A stretch of 33,371 nt of DNA, taken from positions 1-33,371 of the forward strand of contig NZ_DATCTO010000046.1 of NCBI RefSeq assembly GCF_036567905.1, given 5' to 3'. A model generated the notes under the pieces. The model made no database searches and was not told the DNA's origin. It saw only the letters and a program-made list of their open reading frames with translations. The number at the start of each line of letters is the position of its first letter. The first letter of the stretch is position 1. The translations under genes were made by a program, and so were the position numbers. This DNA comes from Candidatus Binatus sp. (lineage in GTDB: Bacteria > Desulfobacterota > Binatia > Binatales > Binataceae). Positions 1 to 7,597 of this stretch are shown here, in pieces.

Positions 1-203
1 TTTGCAGGGGTGACCCCTTCACCCAGTATTAAGGCCGCCCGCCGTTGGCGGGCGCGGCCCCTGCCAACGGGCACGCGGTCTCTTAATACTGGCCAGCCGT
101 GCCAACGGCCGGGCTTCGTCCCTGTTAAAAAGGGTTGGGGGGGGAAATGGCGGCGCTTTTCGTGTCATTCTAGAGCGAAAGTTGCTGTAGCGAAGAATCC
201 CGG
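1..203 (-). repeat. Composite palindromic interspersed repeat, copy A
   Basis: Read on the minus strand this stretch has the same order of blocks as 8522-8693. First comes a GTGTCATTCTAGAGCG-type block (162-203 on the plus strand, matching 8522-8563 at 40 of 42 bases by eye). Then comes an AACAGGGAC block (plus-strand GTCCCTGTT near 118-126). The last block is CTTAATACTGG followed by AGGGGTCACCCCTGC (plus 4-33). Inside it lies a long nested palindrome at 23-92: CCAGTATTAAG (23-33) pairs with CTTAATACTGG (82-92), and CCGTTGGC (42-49) pairs with GCCAACGG (63-70). No coding potential is convincing here. The left edge may continue outside the window. It resembles non-coding REP or MITE-like elements; no transposase is present. 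Confidence 0.75.
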
Positions 204-245
204 TTCCCCCGCCCCCCCCATCCACTTGCGCGTCGAGGAAAACTC

Positions 246-332
246 ATGGACCTCGTGCGTCGGTTGTACGAGCTGTTTGAGCGTCGCCGCCCGCCGATGC
301 CTGGACGCAGCGGCCATCGAGTAAATCCTTAG
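246..332 (+). pseudogene. Truncated 28-codon gene start, possible SnoaL/NTF2-like remnant
   Basis: An ATG at 246 is preceded at good spacing by GAGGAAAACTC, a convincing ribosome binding site. The peptide begins MDLVRRLYELFERRR and then degenerates, ending at TAG 330-332, which overlaps the stop codon of the opposing HEPN gene. An N-terminus of the type (D)VVRRLYEAFNRxD is common in SnoaL-like (NTF2 fold) proteins, so this may be the surviving 5' end of such a gene, cut off where the low-GC insert begins. What is seen is the RBS, the start and the short frame; the family assignment is inference from about 15 residues. It could also be a chance ORF or a genuine micropeptide. Confidence 0.35.
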
Positions 333-1270
333 TAGGCCGATCGGTCGGAGCCAGACGGCTTCTCAACGTCGCCAACCCGTAGCTCGATCTGAAACGCAGA
401 GTCGATAGCGTAGCCGACCACAAACTCCGCTTCTGCGGGTGTGACATCTTTCTTGGTCCCGTGAACCTCGACATTACCGGCAACGTAAAAGATCGCTTCC
501 CCTGCCAGAGTCTCGAATCTCTGGTAATCAACGTAGTTTAAACCTAGCGCTAGATAGAGAACCGTTTGCTGCATCCGTTTGAGAATTCGGTTTGTGTCCT
601 CAAACTGATCATCAATGTCGCTAGCCGCTTCGCGTGCTTCAGGTATGTCGTGGCCGAGTCGTTTCAGCTTGCTAAAGCTGCGGCTTTTCGGCGACCTGCC
701 AACCCCAGCATTTTCGACCTTTAAGATTGCGAACCCAACAGCTACGGCAGCCGACTGCGCGGCATTGAAAAGGTCATTAGCCGCTAATTCTCGTTCAGCT
801 TTTTCGAGAAAATCTCGAAGACGAGGATTCTGAATGAGATCGACGAGCGATATCTTGTCGAACTTTAAATCCCACACCTGAAAAACTAACTTCTGGCAGA
901 AATCTCTTGTGTATATGCGAGCATCTGCAACGTCGGTCTCGTTAGGATACTTGGCTCGGTGTTGTGCATCGTTGCGAACCGAGGGAACGTGTTTCAAGTT
1001 TCCTGCGTCTGCTAATACTCCCATAGAAGCTTGTGCGAGAGGGTCCTGCACTTGGTTAACTAGGTTGGGGAATGCATCAGCCGGACTCGCTAGTGGATTG
1101 AGCGCCGCTACCGCCGCGCGAAGTACACTCTCAGACGCGAGGTCAAACGCTATAGCGGCGACAATTCACGACGGAGCTGCAGGGCTGGACGCTTGTGCGA
1201 TGCCCAATTGGTATAGTTGCTTCGCAATCGCAAGCTTTCGATGCGTAATAGCGTCGATCGGACTCGTCAT
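329..1270 (-). pseudogene. HEPN-motif protein gene interrupted by an in-frame TGA
   Basis: An ATG at 1270 has a GGAAGGG-type ribosome site about 8 bases upstream. It opens a frame of 313 codons that is coding throughout except for one TGA at codon 35 (1168-1166). The residues after the stop (IVAAIAFDLASESVL) continue the same protein without a shift, so one gene is read, not two. The segment RNDAQH (codons 99-104) fits the RX4-6H motif of HEPN ribonuclease or scaffold domains, and the following KYP-x(5)-DVADARIYTRDF and ISLVDLIQNPxLRDFLEKAE resemble a widespread HEPN-like hypothetical family. A CGA-to-TGA change would explain the stop. An internal GTG at 1051 would give a 240-residue product that keeps the RX4H motif. 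Hand counts of two 60-base lines give 47% and 43% GC, against 62% in a line of the next gene, suggesting transfer. A sequencing error cannot be excluded. Confidence 0.65.
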
Positions 1271-1361
1271 GTGCGGCCCTTCCGCCCATCAGGCAGAAAT
1301 AAGAGTAGCACCGAAAATCGATAGGTGGGAACCGCGACTTCCTGACTTACTTAGAGCGGCG

Positions 1362-1394
1362 TTGACTCAATCTTTGACCCTAACGTAGGTTAGG
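1362..1394 (+). promoter_or_regulatory. Possible promoter with operator-like palindrome
   Basis: TTGACT (1362-1367) could be a -35 element for the di-iron protein gene. At 17-18 bases downstream the -10 region is weak (GTAGGT/TAGGTT), but it lies inside a perfect inverted repeat, CCTAAC-GTAG-GTTAGG (1379-1394). A dyad covering the -10 site is the usual layout of a repressor operator. The gene start is at 1461, giving a leader of about 60 bases. This is seen in the sequence only; no regulator is identified. Confidence 0.3.
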
Positions 1395-1460
1395 CAAGTA
1401 GTCGTGCGCTGCCGAAGGCGTGCGGGGGCGCGTCAATGCAGGAAGCCAGGTGACCCTTCG

Positions 1461-2537
1461 ATGGCTCATGAATCGCAACTGAACTTCTCCGCGCAAGAAA
1501 TTCTCGCCAACGTTCCCACCCGCGAGCCGCTTATCGTAAAAGGCGTCAAATGCCACGGCGGCTTCGACGCCGACGGCCATTACCGCTCGCCGCGGACTGC
1601 GTTTCGCGTGCCCGCGATCAAGGCGTGGCAGGAGCAGCACGTTGCGACCTCGGGAACTGCGCTTTTCGAGATTCCCGCCGACACCATCTCGCCGCAGGCG
1701 CCCAACGTCGCGCAGGTAAAATTCCTGCTGCGCTCGGGCGTGCGCGAGCCGATGGTGCGATGGCTGTCCGAAATCGCCATCGTCGAGGGCTTCGGCGCGA
1801 TGATTCGCGACCTGCCCGTGCCGCCTCTGGCCACCTTCATCCGCGACGACACCGCAGGCGCCGCGCTGGCGCATCTCACCGGCGGCCTGTTCGAAGCGCA
1901 CGCGCGCGACGAAGCGGGATGGACCGAGGAGGGCGGTCATCGCCAGATGTGGGACGCGGCGCGCGACGCGGCGCTTTCCAATCCCGCGATCTCACCTGAA
2001 ATTTACGCGAGCCTCATTGCACGGCGCGGAGCCGGCCAGCCGGCCCGCCTTTTCCCGGAGCTTGGCGAGCCGGTCGAGCGATTGATTCGCTTCATGGCCA
2101 ACGTGCTCGCGATCGAAGTCTTCGCCACCTCGACCTTCGCGTGGGCCGAGGAAATCCTGTCCGACCCCGAAGTTTCCGACGCGCCCGAAGACGCCGCCAA
2201 GCTCGTGCGCTTCATCCGCGCCGACGAATCGCCGCACGTCGAGTACCTGCGCACCGCGCTTTCTGAAATTCAGGCGCGCACTTTGCTCACGCTGGACGGC
2301 AAGCCCGTATCCGGCCGCAAGGTCGTCAACGATCTGGCAGACCGCGCGATTCGCGCGATGCTTCGTGACCGGCTGAACCAGCGGCCGGTGATGGTCCGTG
2401 ATTTGATCCGGAAAACCGCCAACGTCAAAGACATCGACGGGTTGATGCGTGAGTTCGACGCGCTCGACACGCCATGGGCGCCGCCCGCGCGCTACGCAGA
2501 TCTCGCGCCCGAGCGTGGCGCCGCCCGCGTCGGCTAG
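1461..2537 (+). CDS. Ferritin-like four-helix di-iron protein, function unknown
   Basis: The predicted protein has 358 residues starting MAHESQ. An ATG at 1461 with AGGTGA about 8 bases upstream was preferred to an in-frame GTG at 1404, whose extra residues look non-coding. The helical core carries the classical di-iron ligand pattern: Glu around 104/109 (SEIAIVEG), E157-G-G-H160, Glu219 (LAIEV) with Glu230/231, and E256-S-P-H259. Two ExxH motifs alternating with single glutamates is what ferritin-like oxidases and oxygenases use to bind two irons. No signal peptide is visible, so the protein should be cytoplasmic. It stands alone, followed after about 100 bases by the MscS gene. The substrate is unknown; it might be an oxygenase, an oxidase or a desaturase-like enzyme. 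The fold is a fair call, the reaction is not. Confidence 0.7.
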   Translation: MAHESQLNFSAQEILANVPTREPLIVKGVKCHGGFDADGHYRSPRTAFRVPAIKAWQEQHVATSGTALFEIPADTISPQAPNVAQVKFLLRSGVREPMVRWLSEIAIVEGFGAMIRDLPVPPLATFIRDDTAGAALAHLTGGLFEAHARDEAGWTEEGGHRQMWDAARDAALSNPAISPEIYASLIARRGAGQPARLFPELGEPVERLIRFMANVLAIEVFATSTFAWAEEILSDPEVSDAPEDAAKLVRFIRADESPHVEYLRTALSEIQARTLLTLDGKPVSGRKVVNDLADRAIRAMLRDRLNQRPVMVRDLIRKTANVKDIDGLMREFDALDTPWAPPARYADLAPERGAARVG

Positions 2538-2638
2538 CAGGGGCCAGTCCCCGCCCAATCGAACTATCACCGGGCCGATGGTAAGGTTTCCTTTCGGCTC
2601 GGCGCCGGCGTGCGCCTGCCGGGTCCGGACTAATCGCG

Positions 2639-4834
2639 ATGCGTCCCCACGCTAGAACTTCGATTCCATCGGCCGGCATGCGCCTTCGAATCGCAGGCGT
2701 GATCGCGATCGCAGTTTCGATCGCGATTGCCGGATTTCCCGGCGCGACTACCGCGTCCGCATTCGCCCAGAGTCCGAAGCCCGCGACCAACTCTCAAACC
2801 GTATCGGCGCCGCCGACGGTCCTGGTAACCGCCGCGCCCCAAACCGCAGCAGCGTCGAGTCCCGCATCACGCAACGCATCGGCGGCCGCGCCGCCTGCCG
2901 ACGCGCAGACCGTGATTTCGTATCTGAGCGACGTGATCAAGTGGTACGGGCATCTAGGCGTCGAAGCGCAGCTGGTGCGCGATCCTGACGAAACACTTTT
3001 TTTCGCCGATGACCGCCAGGTGGCCGGCGAAGTTCTGCGGCTGGCTTTCGAGTACGCACGCGCGCAAGCGGCGTTAATCGCCGAGACCACCCCGAACGCC
3101 GCCGCCCCTGGATCCGCCGGCTCACCCCCGGTCGCCGGCGGCGCGGGCGCCGCCGGGCTGGGCAACGTCACGCAGACTTACCAGACGCTCGTCGCCGCCG
3201 GCGACGCGCTCCGCGCGCGCATCAAGGATTTGCAGGCGCGGCGGGCGAAAGCGCCGGCACGCCAGCGCGCGACGATCGCATCCCAGATTCAAGAATCGCA
3301 GAGCGAACTCGATCTCAACCAGGCGCGCGTCGAGGCGCTCGGGGCTCTCGCGCAATTCGAAAGCGGCAGTGCGCCGCCCGATCAGAGCGGCGGACTGGCC
3401 GCTCAAATCGACGAGCTCGAGCATTCGATTTCCGATAGCAACGCCAAACGGCCGCCTGCCCTCCCGGCCGAGAGCACCTTCGTGGCAAGAGCCGAGCCCA
3501 CCGGGATTTTCGGCCTTATCACCGAACTGATCGCGCTCAGCAACAAGCTCGACGCCCTCGGTCAGAACACCGCGCTCGCGCAAGCGCTGACCGCCCGCGC
3601 CGCCGGCGTCCGCCAGTCGATCATCGGCTTGATCACCGGCCTTGACGCGCGCGGCAAAGCACTGGCACAGGGCGCCGGCACGGCCGACGTGGCGACGCTC
3701 AAGGACCGCAAAAAATCATTCGAGAGCCTGCTCGAAGAGCACAAGCTCGCCAGCGCCGCGGCGCTGCCGCTCAGCAAGCAGATCGTGTTGCTGGGGATTT
3801 ACACCAACAACGTCGGCAGGTGGCACGCCGCGATCGAGCAGCGCTGGAACAGGGAGTTCAGAGGCCTGGTCATCCGTTTGATCGGGCTGGGCGGCGCCTT
3901 CGTGCTGATCTTTCTCTGTGCGATGGCGTGGCGATGGATCACCAATCGCTACGTGACCGACATCCGGCGCCGCGGGCAGGTGATGGCGGCGCGCCGTCTC
4001 GTGCTCGGGCTGATCGTCCTGGTCGTCGTGCTGATCAATTTCTCCGACGAGATCGGATCGGCCGCCACCATAGTGGGATTTGCCGCCGCCGGCATCGCCA
4101 TCGCGCTGCAGAATGTGATTTTGTCGATCGCCGGCTACTTCTTTCTAATCGGGCGATTCGGAATCAAGGCCGGCGACCGCGTTCAAATCGGCGGCGTGAC
4201 CGGCGACGTGATCGATATCGGGCTGGTGAAACTTTCGCTGATGGAGCTCGGCGGCTCCGGGACGCATCGCGAGCCCACCGGCCGCGTGGCGGTGTTCTCC
4301 AACGCGATCGTGTTTCAGCCGTCGGGCAACTTCTTCAAGCAGGCGCCCGGCACCAGCTTCGTATGGAGCGAGGTGCGGCTCACGCTCGCCCCCGACGTCG
4401 ACTACCGGCTGGCCGAGAAGCGCCTGCTCGAGGTTGTCGAGGAAGTGTTCGCCCGCTATCGCAACCGCGTGATGGGCGACTATCGGCATCTGGAGCGCGA
4501 CCTCAACATCGTGCTCGAGACGCCCAAGCCCCAGAGCCGCTTGCATCTGAGCAAGGCGGGCCTGGAAATAGTCATTCGCTATCCCGCCGAAACTTACTCC
4601 GCGCCGCAAATCACCGACGAAATTTCGCGCCGCGTGCTCGACGCGATTAACCGCGAGCCGAGCTTGCGCCTGGCGCCGCAGGGAACCGCGAACATCGAGT
4701 CGCAGGTTCCACCGCCTGCAACGGCCGACGGTGAAAGCGAAAACCAAAACGCGACCGATGAGCCGGCCGACGATACGCCCGGCGCCGCCACGGCTGGGGA
4801 AAAGGCCGCCGGCGCCACGCCCCCGCATAAGTAG
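2639..4834 (+). CDS. Large MscS-family mechanosensitive channel
   Basis: The predicted protein has 731 residues. An N-terminal signal segment is followed by a long Ala-rich periplasmic region with coiled-coil character (roughly residues 190-245, rich in Arg, Gln and Glu). Three membrane helices follow, near 408-428, 451-470 and 476-510. The last carries the MscS pore signature VGFAAAGIAIALQN, then the conserved beta domain beginning FGIKAGDRVQIGGVTGDV. The C-terminus is a low-complexity acidic and Ala/Pro tail. Length and layout are closer to MscK/YbiO-type channels than to small MscS. The channel should sit in the inner membrane and release solutes on hypo-osmotic shock. The start could instead be the ATG at 2678, which gives a cleaner signal peptide (MRLRIAGVIAIAVSIAIAG). 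The gene stands alone and converges on the next one. Confidence 0.85.
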   Translation: MRPHARTSIPSAGMRLRIAGVIAIAVSIAIAGFPGATTASAFAQSPKPATNSQTVSAPPTVLVTAAPQTAAASSPASRNASAAAPPADAQTVISYLSDVIKWYGHLGVEAQLVRDPDETLFFADDRQVAGEVLRLAFEYARAQAALIAETTPNAAAPGSAGSPPVAGGAGAAGLGNVTQTYQTLVAAGDALRARIKDLQARRAKAPARQRATIASQIQESQSELDLNQARVEALGALAQFESGSAPPDQSGGLAAQIDELEHSISDSNAKRPPALPAESTFVARAEPTGIFGLITELIALSNKLDALGQNTALAQALTARAAGVRQSIIGLITGLDARGKALAQGAGTADVATLKDRKKSFESLLEEHKLASAAALPLSKQIVLLGIYTNNVGRWHAAIEQRWNREFRGLVIRLIGLGGAFVLIFLCAMAWRWITNRYVTDIRRRGQVMAARRLVLGLIVLVVVLINFSDEIGSAATIVGFAAAGIAIALQNVILSIAGYFFLIGRFGIKAGDRVQIGGVTGDVIDIGLVKLSLMELGGSGTHREPTGRVAVFSNAIVFQPSGNFFKQAPGTSFVWSEVRLTLAPDVDYRLAEKRLLEVVEEVFARYRNRVMGDYRHLERDLNIVLETPKPQSRLHLSKAGLEIVIRYPAETYSAPQITDEISRRVLDAINREPSLRLAPQGTANIESQVPPPATADGESENQNATDEPADDTPGAATAGEKAAGATPPHK

Positions 4835-4878
4835 ATTTCGAAAATCGGCCGGGCGCCGTGAGCGCGATCGGCGCGATG

Positions 4879-5247
4879 CTACGCGGTTGGAGTTCCCGCG
4901 ATGCTATCGACGATGTCGGCCAGCTCGGGAATCCGGTAGCGCTCGCCGTTGTAGGCCTTGTACATGAGGAAAAGCCAGAACACCGCGAGTGCGATGTCGA
5001 TTAGCGTCAGAATGAAATTGAGCAACGCCCCCAATCCATGGGGCAGCACCGCGATGAATACGCCGAACACGATGGCGATGGCGAACCACGCAACCGAGAA
5101 GCCAATCGACTGGCGCGCGTGAAAGCGGACGAACTCGTCCTGATTGTACGGTTCGAGATAAAGGAAAATCAGGCCGGTGACGAAGCCCAGCAGGTAGGTC
5201 AGCGCCGCAATTATGTTAGCTTGCGGTTTTCGGCTCTCACCGTTCAT
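4879..5247 (-). CDS. DUF4870-family small membrane protein
   Basis: The predicted protein has 122 residues with three to four hydrophobic helices. It shows the family pattern in which a first helix (AALTYLLGFVTGLIFLYLE) is followed by FVRFHARQSI, then further helices and a short C-terminal MYKAYNGERYRIPELADI. This matches the DUF4870/Tic20-like group of short membrane proteins of unknown function. The start is well supported by AAGGAGG eight bases upstream of ATG 5247. A 6-bp inverted repeat lies just upstream of that ribosome site. The gene converges on mscS, 44 bases away. It lies downstream of the receiver gene on the same strand but 170 bases separate them, so cotranscription is uncertain. 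Confidence 0.85.
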   Translation of the reverse strand: MNGESRKPQANIIAALTYLLGFVTGLIFLYLEPYNQDEFVRFHARQSIGFSVAWFAIAIVFGVFIAVLPHGLGALLNFILTLIDIALAVFWLFLMYKAYNGERYRIPELADIVDSIAGTPTA

Positions 5248-5262
5248 CGCGAATTCCTCCTT

Positions 5263-5280
5263 GTCATCTCGAACGATGAC
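5263..5280 (-). promoter_or_regulatory. Small hairpin upstream of the DUF4870 ribosome site
   Basis: GTCATC-TCGAAC-GATGAC is a perfect 6-bp inverted repeat ending two bases before the AAGGAGG of the DUF4870 gene. In RNA it would form a stem directly upstream of the ribosome site. It may be the remains of an operator or a mild translational control element; function is not established. Confidence 0.25.
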
Positions 5281-5419
5281 CCTGGAAGCGATCCTTGCCC
5301 ACTAATTTGTAGTCGAACGCGTCAGGGGATCGCAATGCGCTCGCGTGCAGCCCGCGCACTGCGGCAGGACGGGCTTCCCGCATCGCGGGCCGGCCCTTCG
5401 ATCGATCTCGCCAACCAAC

Positions 5420-5872
5420 CTAATGCTGCGACCGATTCTTCACCGCCTCGAGGCGATCCATCGCCGCGCTCGCATTGCGCGCCGTCTCGATCACTTGGAG
5501 TTGTGCCCGGATGCGGCTGGCGAGCTGGCGCCGGAATACCGGCTTGGCCAGGAAGTCGCTGACCCCCAGGCGCATTCCCTCGGCCCGCGCATCCAAATCG
5601 TCGCGCGCGGTAATCATGATGACTGGGATTTCCGCGGTCTCGGGATTGTCCCTAAGCGCCTTCACGACTTCGAAGCCGTCCATTTCAGGCATCATCAGGT
5701 CAAGCAGGATTACGTCAACTTCGTTTTCATGAACCAGTTTGAGACACTGTGCTCCGGAGTTGGCCTCTATCGGGACAAAGCCTTCGCGCTGCAAATAGTG
5801 GCCAAGGATTGCGACGGTGTCTTGATCGTCGTCAACCACCATTATCTGAGGCGCTCTGATTGCTTCATCCAT
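5420..5872 (-). CDS. Single-domain response regulator (receiver) with C-terminal helix
   Basis: The predicted protein has 150 residues starting MDEAIRAPQI. ATG 5872 has AAGGAG just upstream and overlaps the end of the sigma-54 activator gene by eight bases (ATGGATGA), so the two should be translationally coupled. All receiver landmarks are present: acidic D14 and D15, phosphoacceptor D58 (ILLDLMMPEMDG), T88 and K110-P111. No output domain follows, only a helical tail of about 30 residues. Such stand-alone receivers pass phosphate or bind a partner. Here the overlapping activator gene, which lacks a receiver, is the obvious partner. No histidine kinase is in the window. Confidence 0.9.
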   Translation of the reverse strand: MDEAIRAPQIMVVDDDQDTVAILGHYLQREGFVPIEANSGAQCLKLVHENEVDVILLDLMMPEMDGFEVVKALRDNPETAEIPVIMITARDDLDARAEGMRLGVSDFLAKPVFRRQLASRIRAQLQVIETARNASAAMDRLEAVKNRSQH

Positions 5873-6893
5873 ACAACTCCTTGCTCGTCCAGCCTTCCTC
5901 ACGGTCGTCCGAAGACGCCGGAGCTATTACACCGCAGCGCCTCAGCTTCGCGGAAAATGTCGTCCGCTTGAGTCCCAGCAGCCGCGCCGCCGCCTGTTTG
6001 TTCCCTCCGGTTTGCTTGAGCGCATCGTTTATCAATCTACCTTCCAATTCCCGTACCAAGTCGTTCAGGTTCACTGCGCCGTCACTGAGCTTGACCGCAA
6101 TCGGAGCCGCCGCGGGCCGCACGCCTGCCACCAGGTTCTCCGGCAGAATCGAGGAGTCGATAATCGGGCCCTCGCACAGGATCGCCAGCCGCTCGAGCAT
6201 ATTTTCGAGCTCGCGCACGTTGCCCGGCCAATCGTACGACCATAGCGCCACCATCGCCTCCCGGCTGATCGCGATTTCGCGTCCGGGAGTGCGATCGCGG
6301 ATGCGCTCGAGAAAGTGTTCCGTGAGCAGCGGGATATCCGAACGCCGCTCGCGCAGTGGCGCAATCACGATCGGCACCACCTGCAGACGATAGAAAAGAT
6401 CCTCGCGAAACGCGCCGTTGGCCACCGCCGTGCCCAGATCGACATTGCTCGCCGCGATCACGCGCACATTGACCCGCGTCGCCCGGTCCGCGCCAACCGG
6501 CCGCACCACGCCGTCTTCGAGCACGCGCAGAAGTTTCGCCTGCAACCCGATTGGCATCTCGCCGATTTCGTCCAAAAAGATCGTGCCGCGATCGGCCGTC
6601 GTCAGCAGCCCGCGGCGCGATCCTGCGGCGCCCGTGAATGCGCCCCGCTCATGGCCGAACATCTCGGACTCGAGCAGGTCGTGCGGAATCGCCGCGCAGT
6701 TCACCGGCACGAACGGCTGAAGGTTGCGCGGCGACAGCGTGTGAATCGCCTGCGCAACCACTTCCTTGCCGGTCCCGCTCTCGCCGGTGATCAGCACGGT
6801 GACCTCGGTCGGCGCGACGCGCTCGATCAGCGCGCGCAGTTTCACGATCGCCGGATGCGCTCCGACCAGTGCCCGCTCGACCGCAAAAGGCAT
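5865..6893 (-). CDS. Sigma-54-dependent activator, AAA+ and Fis-type HTH without sensor domain
   Basis: The predicted protein has 342 residues from ATG 6893 (GGAG six bases upstream). A longer in-frame reading up to 7022 begins at a non-ATG codon and adds residues that look untranslated. The AAA+ domain has Walker A GESGTGKE (about 37-44), the sigma-54 contact loop GAFTGA (about 85-90), Walker B IFLDEIGEM (about 105-113) and an FREDLFYRL stretch. The C-terminus is a Fis-type helix-turn-helix (GGNKQAAARLLGLKRTTF). It would remodel sigma-54 RNA polymerase at target promoters. Unlike NtrC it has no N-terminal receiver; that domain is supplied by the overlapping downstream gene. Constitutive PspF-like activity is an alternative. 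Target genes are not evident; no good -24/-12 promoter was seen in the window. Confidence 0.9.
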   Translation of the reverse strand: MPFAVERALVGAHPAIVKLRALIERVAPTEVTVLITGESGTGKEVVAQAIHTLSPRNLQPFVPVNCAAIPHDLLESEMFGHERGAFTGAAGSRRGLLTTADRGTIFLDEIGEMPIGLQAKLLRVLEDGVVRPVGADRATRVNVRVIAASNVDLGTAVANGAFREDLFYRLQVVPIVIAPLRERRSDIPLLTEHFLERIRDRTPGREIAISREAMVALWSYDWPGNVRELENMLERLAILCEGPIIDSSILPENLVAGVRPAAAPIAVKLSDGAVNLNDLVRELEGRLINDALKQTGGNKQAAARLLGLKRTTFSAKLRRCGVIAPASSDDREEGWTSKELYG

Positions 6894-7074
6894 CTCAGGC
6901 TCCGCGAATTTCGCTGGCAATGCCACTCCTGATTTCGCTCCGTGTCGGGCGAAGATAAACCGCCGCGTTACGTGCGTAATGCTCTCATGCCACGCACGCA
7001 GTTGACAAGATGATGACTGCAAGTGAGCAGATTAGACTCTGTAAATCGCGGAAATTGTTACGGAGAGAACGCAA

Positions 7075-7581
7075 TCAGATGCCGCCCGTCGAATCGCGAT
7101 AGTGCGCCGATTGACCCGGTCCCTCGGCCACCGAGATTTCCATCGTCGTCACGAGTTTCAGCGCACCGCGCGCCTCCAGCGCCGCCGCCAACTCCCGCCA
7201 AATGTAGCGCGCGAGTTCTTCCGCCGAGCTATGCACGATAGGCACGATACACACGTCGGCCGCCGGCAACACGAACTCGTCGTTCTCGTAGCGGATTCGC
7301 ACCACCCCGTCCTTGGGTCCTTCAACCGTCAGGCAATCGCTGTTGGCCGGAACGATCGTGCGCTCGTCGAGCCGATCGACGATCTCCTTGGTCAGCTTTT
7401 TGATCAGCCCGAAATCGATCACGTAGCCGGTCTTCGCCAGCCGCCCCTCGAGGTACACGCCGACCTGGTAGTTATGGCCATGCAGCGGTTCGCGAAACCC
7501 CGGATAGGCAATAAAATGCGCGGCCGAAAATTTCAGACTCTCTTTCGCTACACGGATTGAAAAATTCGCTTTCGCTGCCAT
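7075..7581 (-). CDS. 6-pyruvoyltetrahydropterin synthase-like protein, PTPS-III type
   Basis: The predicted protein has 168 residues from ATG 7581 (AGGGACGAG upstream). Zinc ligands are H22 and H34-G-H36. The residue that is Cys in QueD and in classical PTPS is Glu31 here, giving the pattern E-P-L-H-G-H. From memory, ExxHGH is the diagnostic motif of PTPS-III, an enzyme that replaces dihydroneopterin aldolase (FolB) and makes 6-hydroxymethyl-dihydropterin for folate. The second-shell acid near the C-terminus (E153 in VAEGP) is present. The protein is somewhat longer than QueD because of an insertion around residues 85-105. It starts 16 bases after the stop of the GGCT-like gene, so the two form an operon. 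A queuosine role (QueD) is less likely without the Cys. Confidence 0.75.
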   Translation of the reverse strand: MAAKANFSIRVAKESLKFSAAHFIAYPGFREPLHGHNYQVGVYLEGRLAKTGYVIDFGLIKKLTKEIVDRLDERTIVPANSDCLTVEGPKDGVVRIRYENDEFVLPAADVCIVPIVHSSAEELARYIWRELAAALEARGALKLVTTMEISVAEGPGQSAHYRDSTGGI

Positions 7582-7597
7582 CGACTCGTCCCTGTCA

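Noticed and set aside
10..324. Plus-strand frame of 104 codons at the left end
   Set aside because: It runs through the palindromic repeat and its flanks in a frame different from the one with the ribosome site at 246.
1103..1168. Selenocysteine reading of the TGA at 1168-1166, helped by a stem CGCCGCTA (1160-1153) / TAGCGGCG (1110-1103) just after it and by selD in the window
   Set aside because: The stem arms fall in Ala/Val-rich codons and could be chance; the position reads as Arg (CGA) in the family pattern as I recall it, so a nonsense mutation is simpler.
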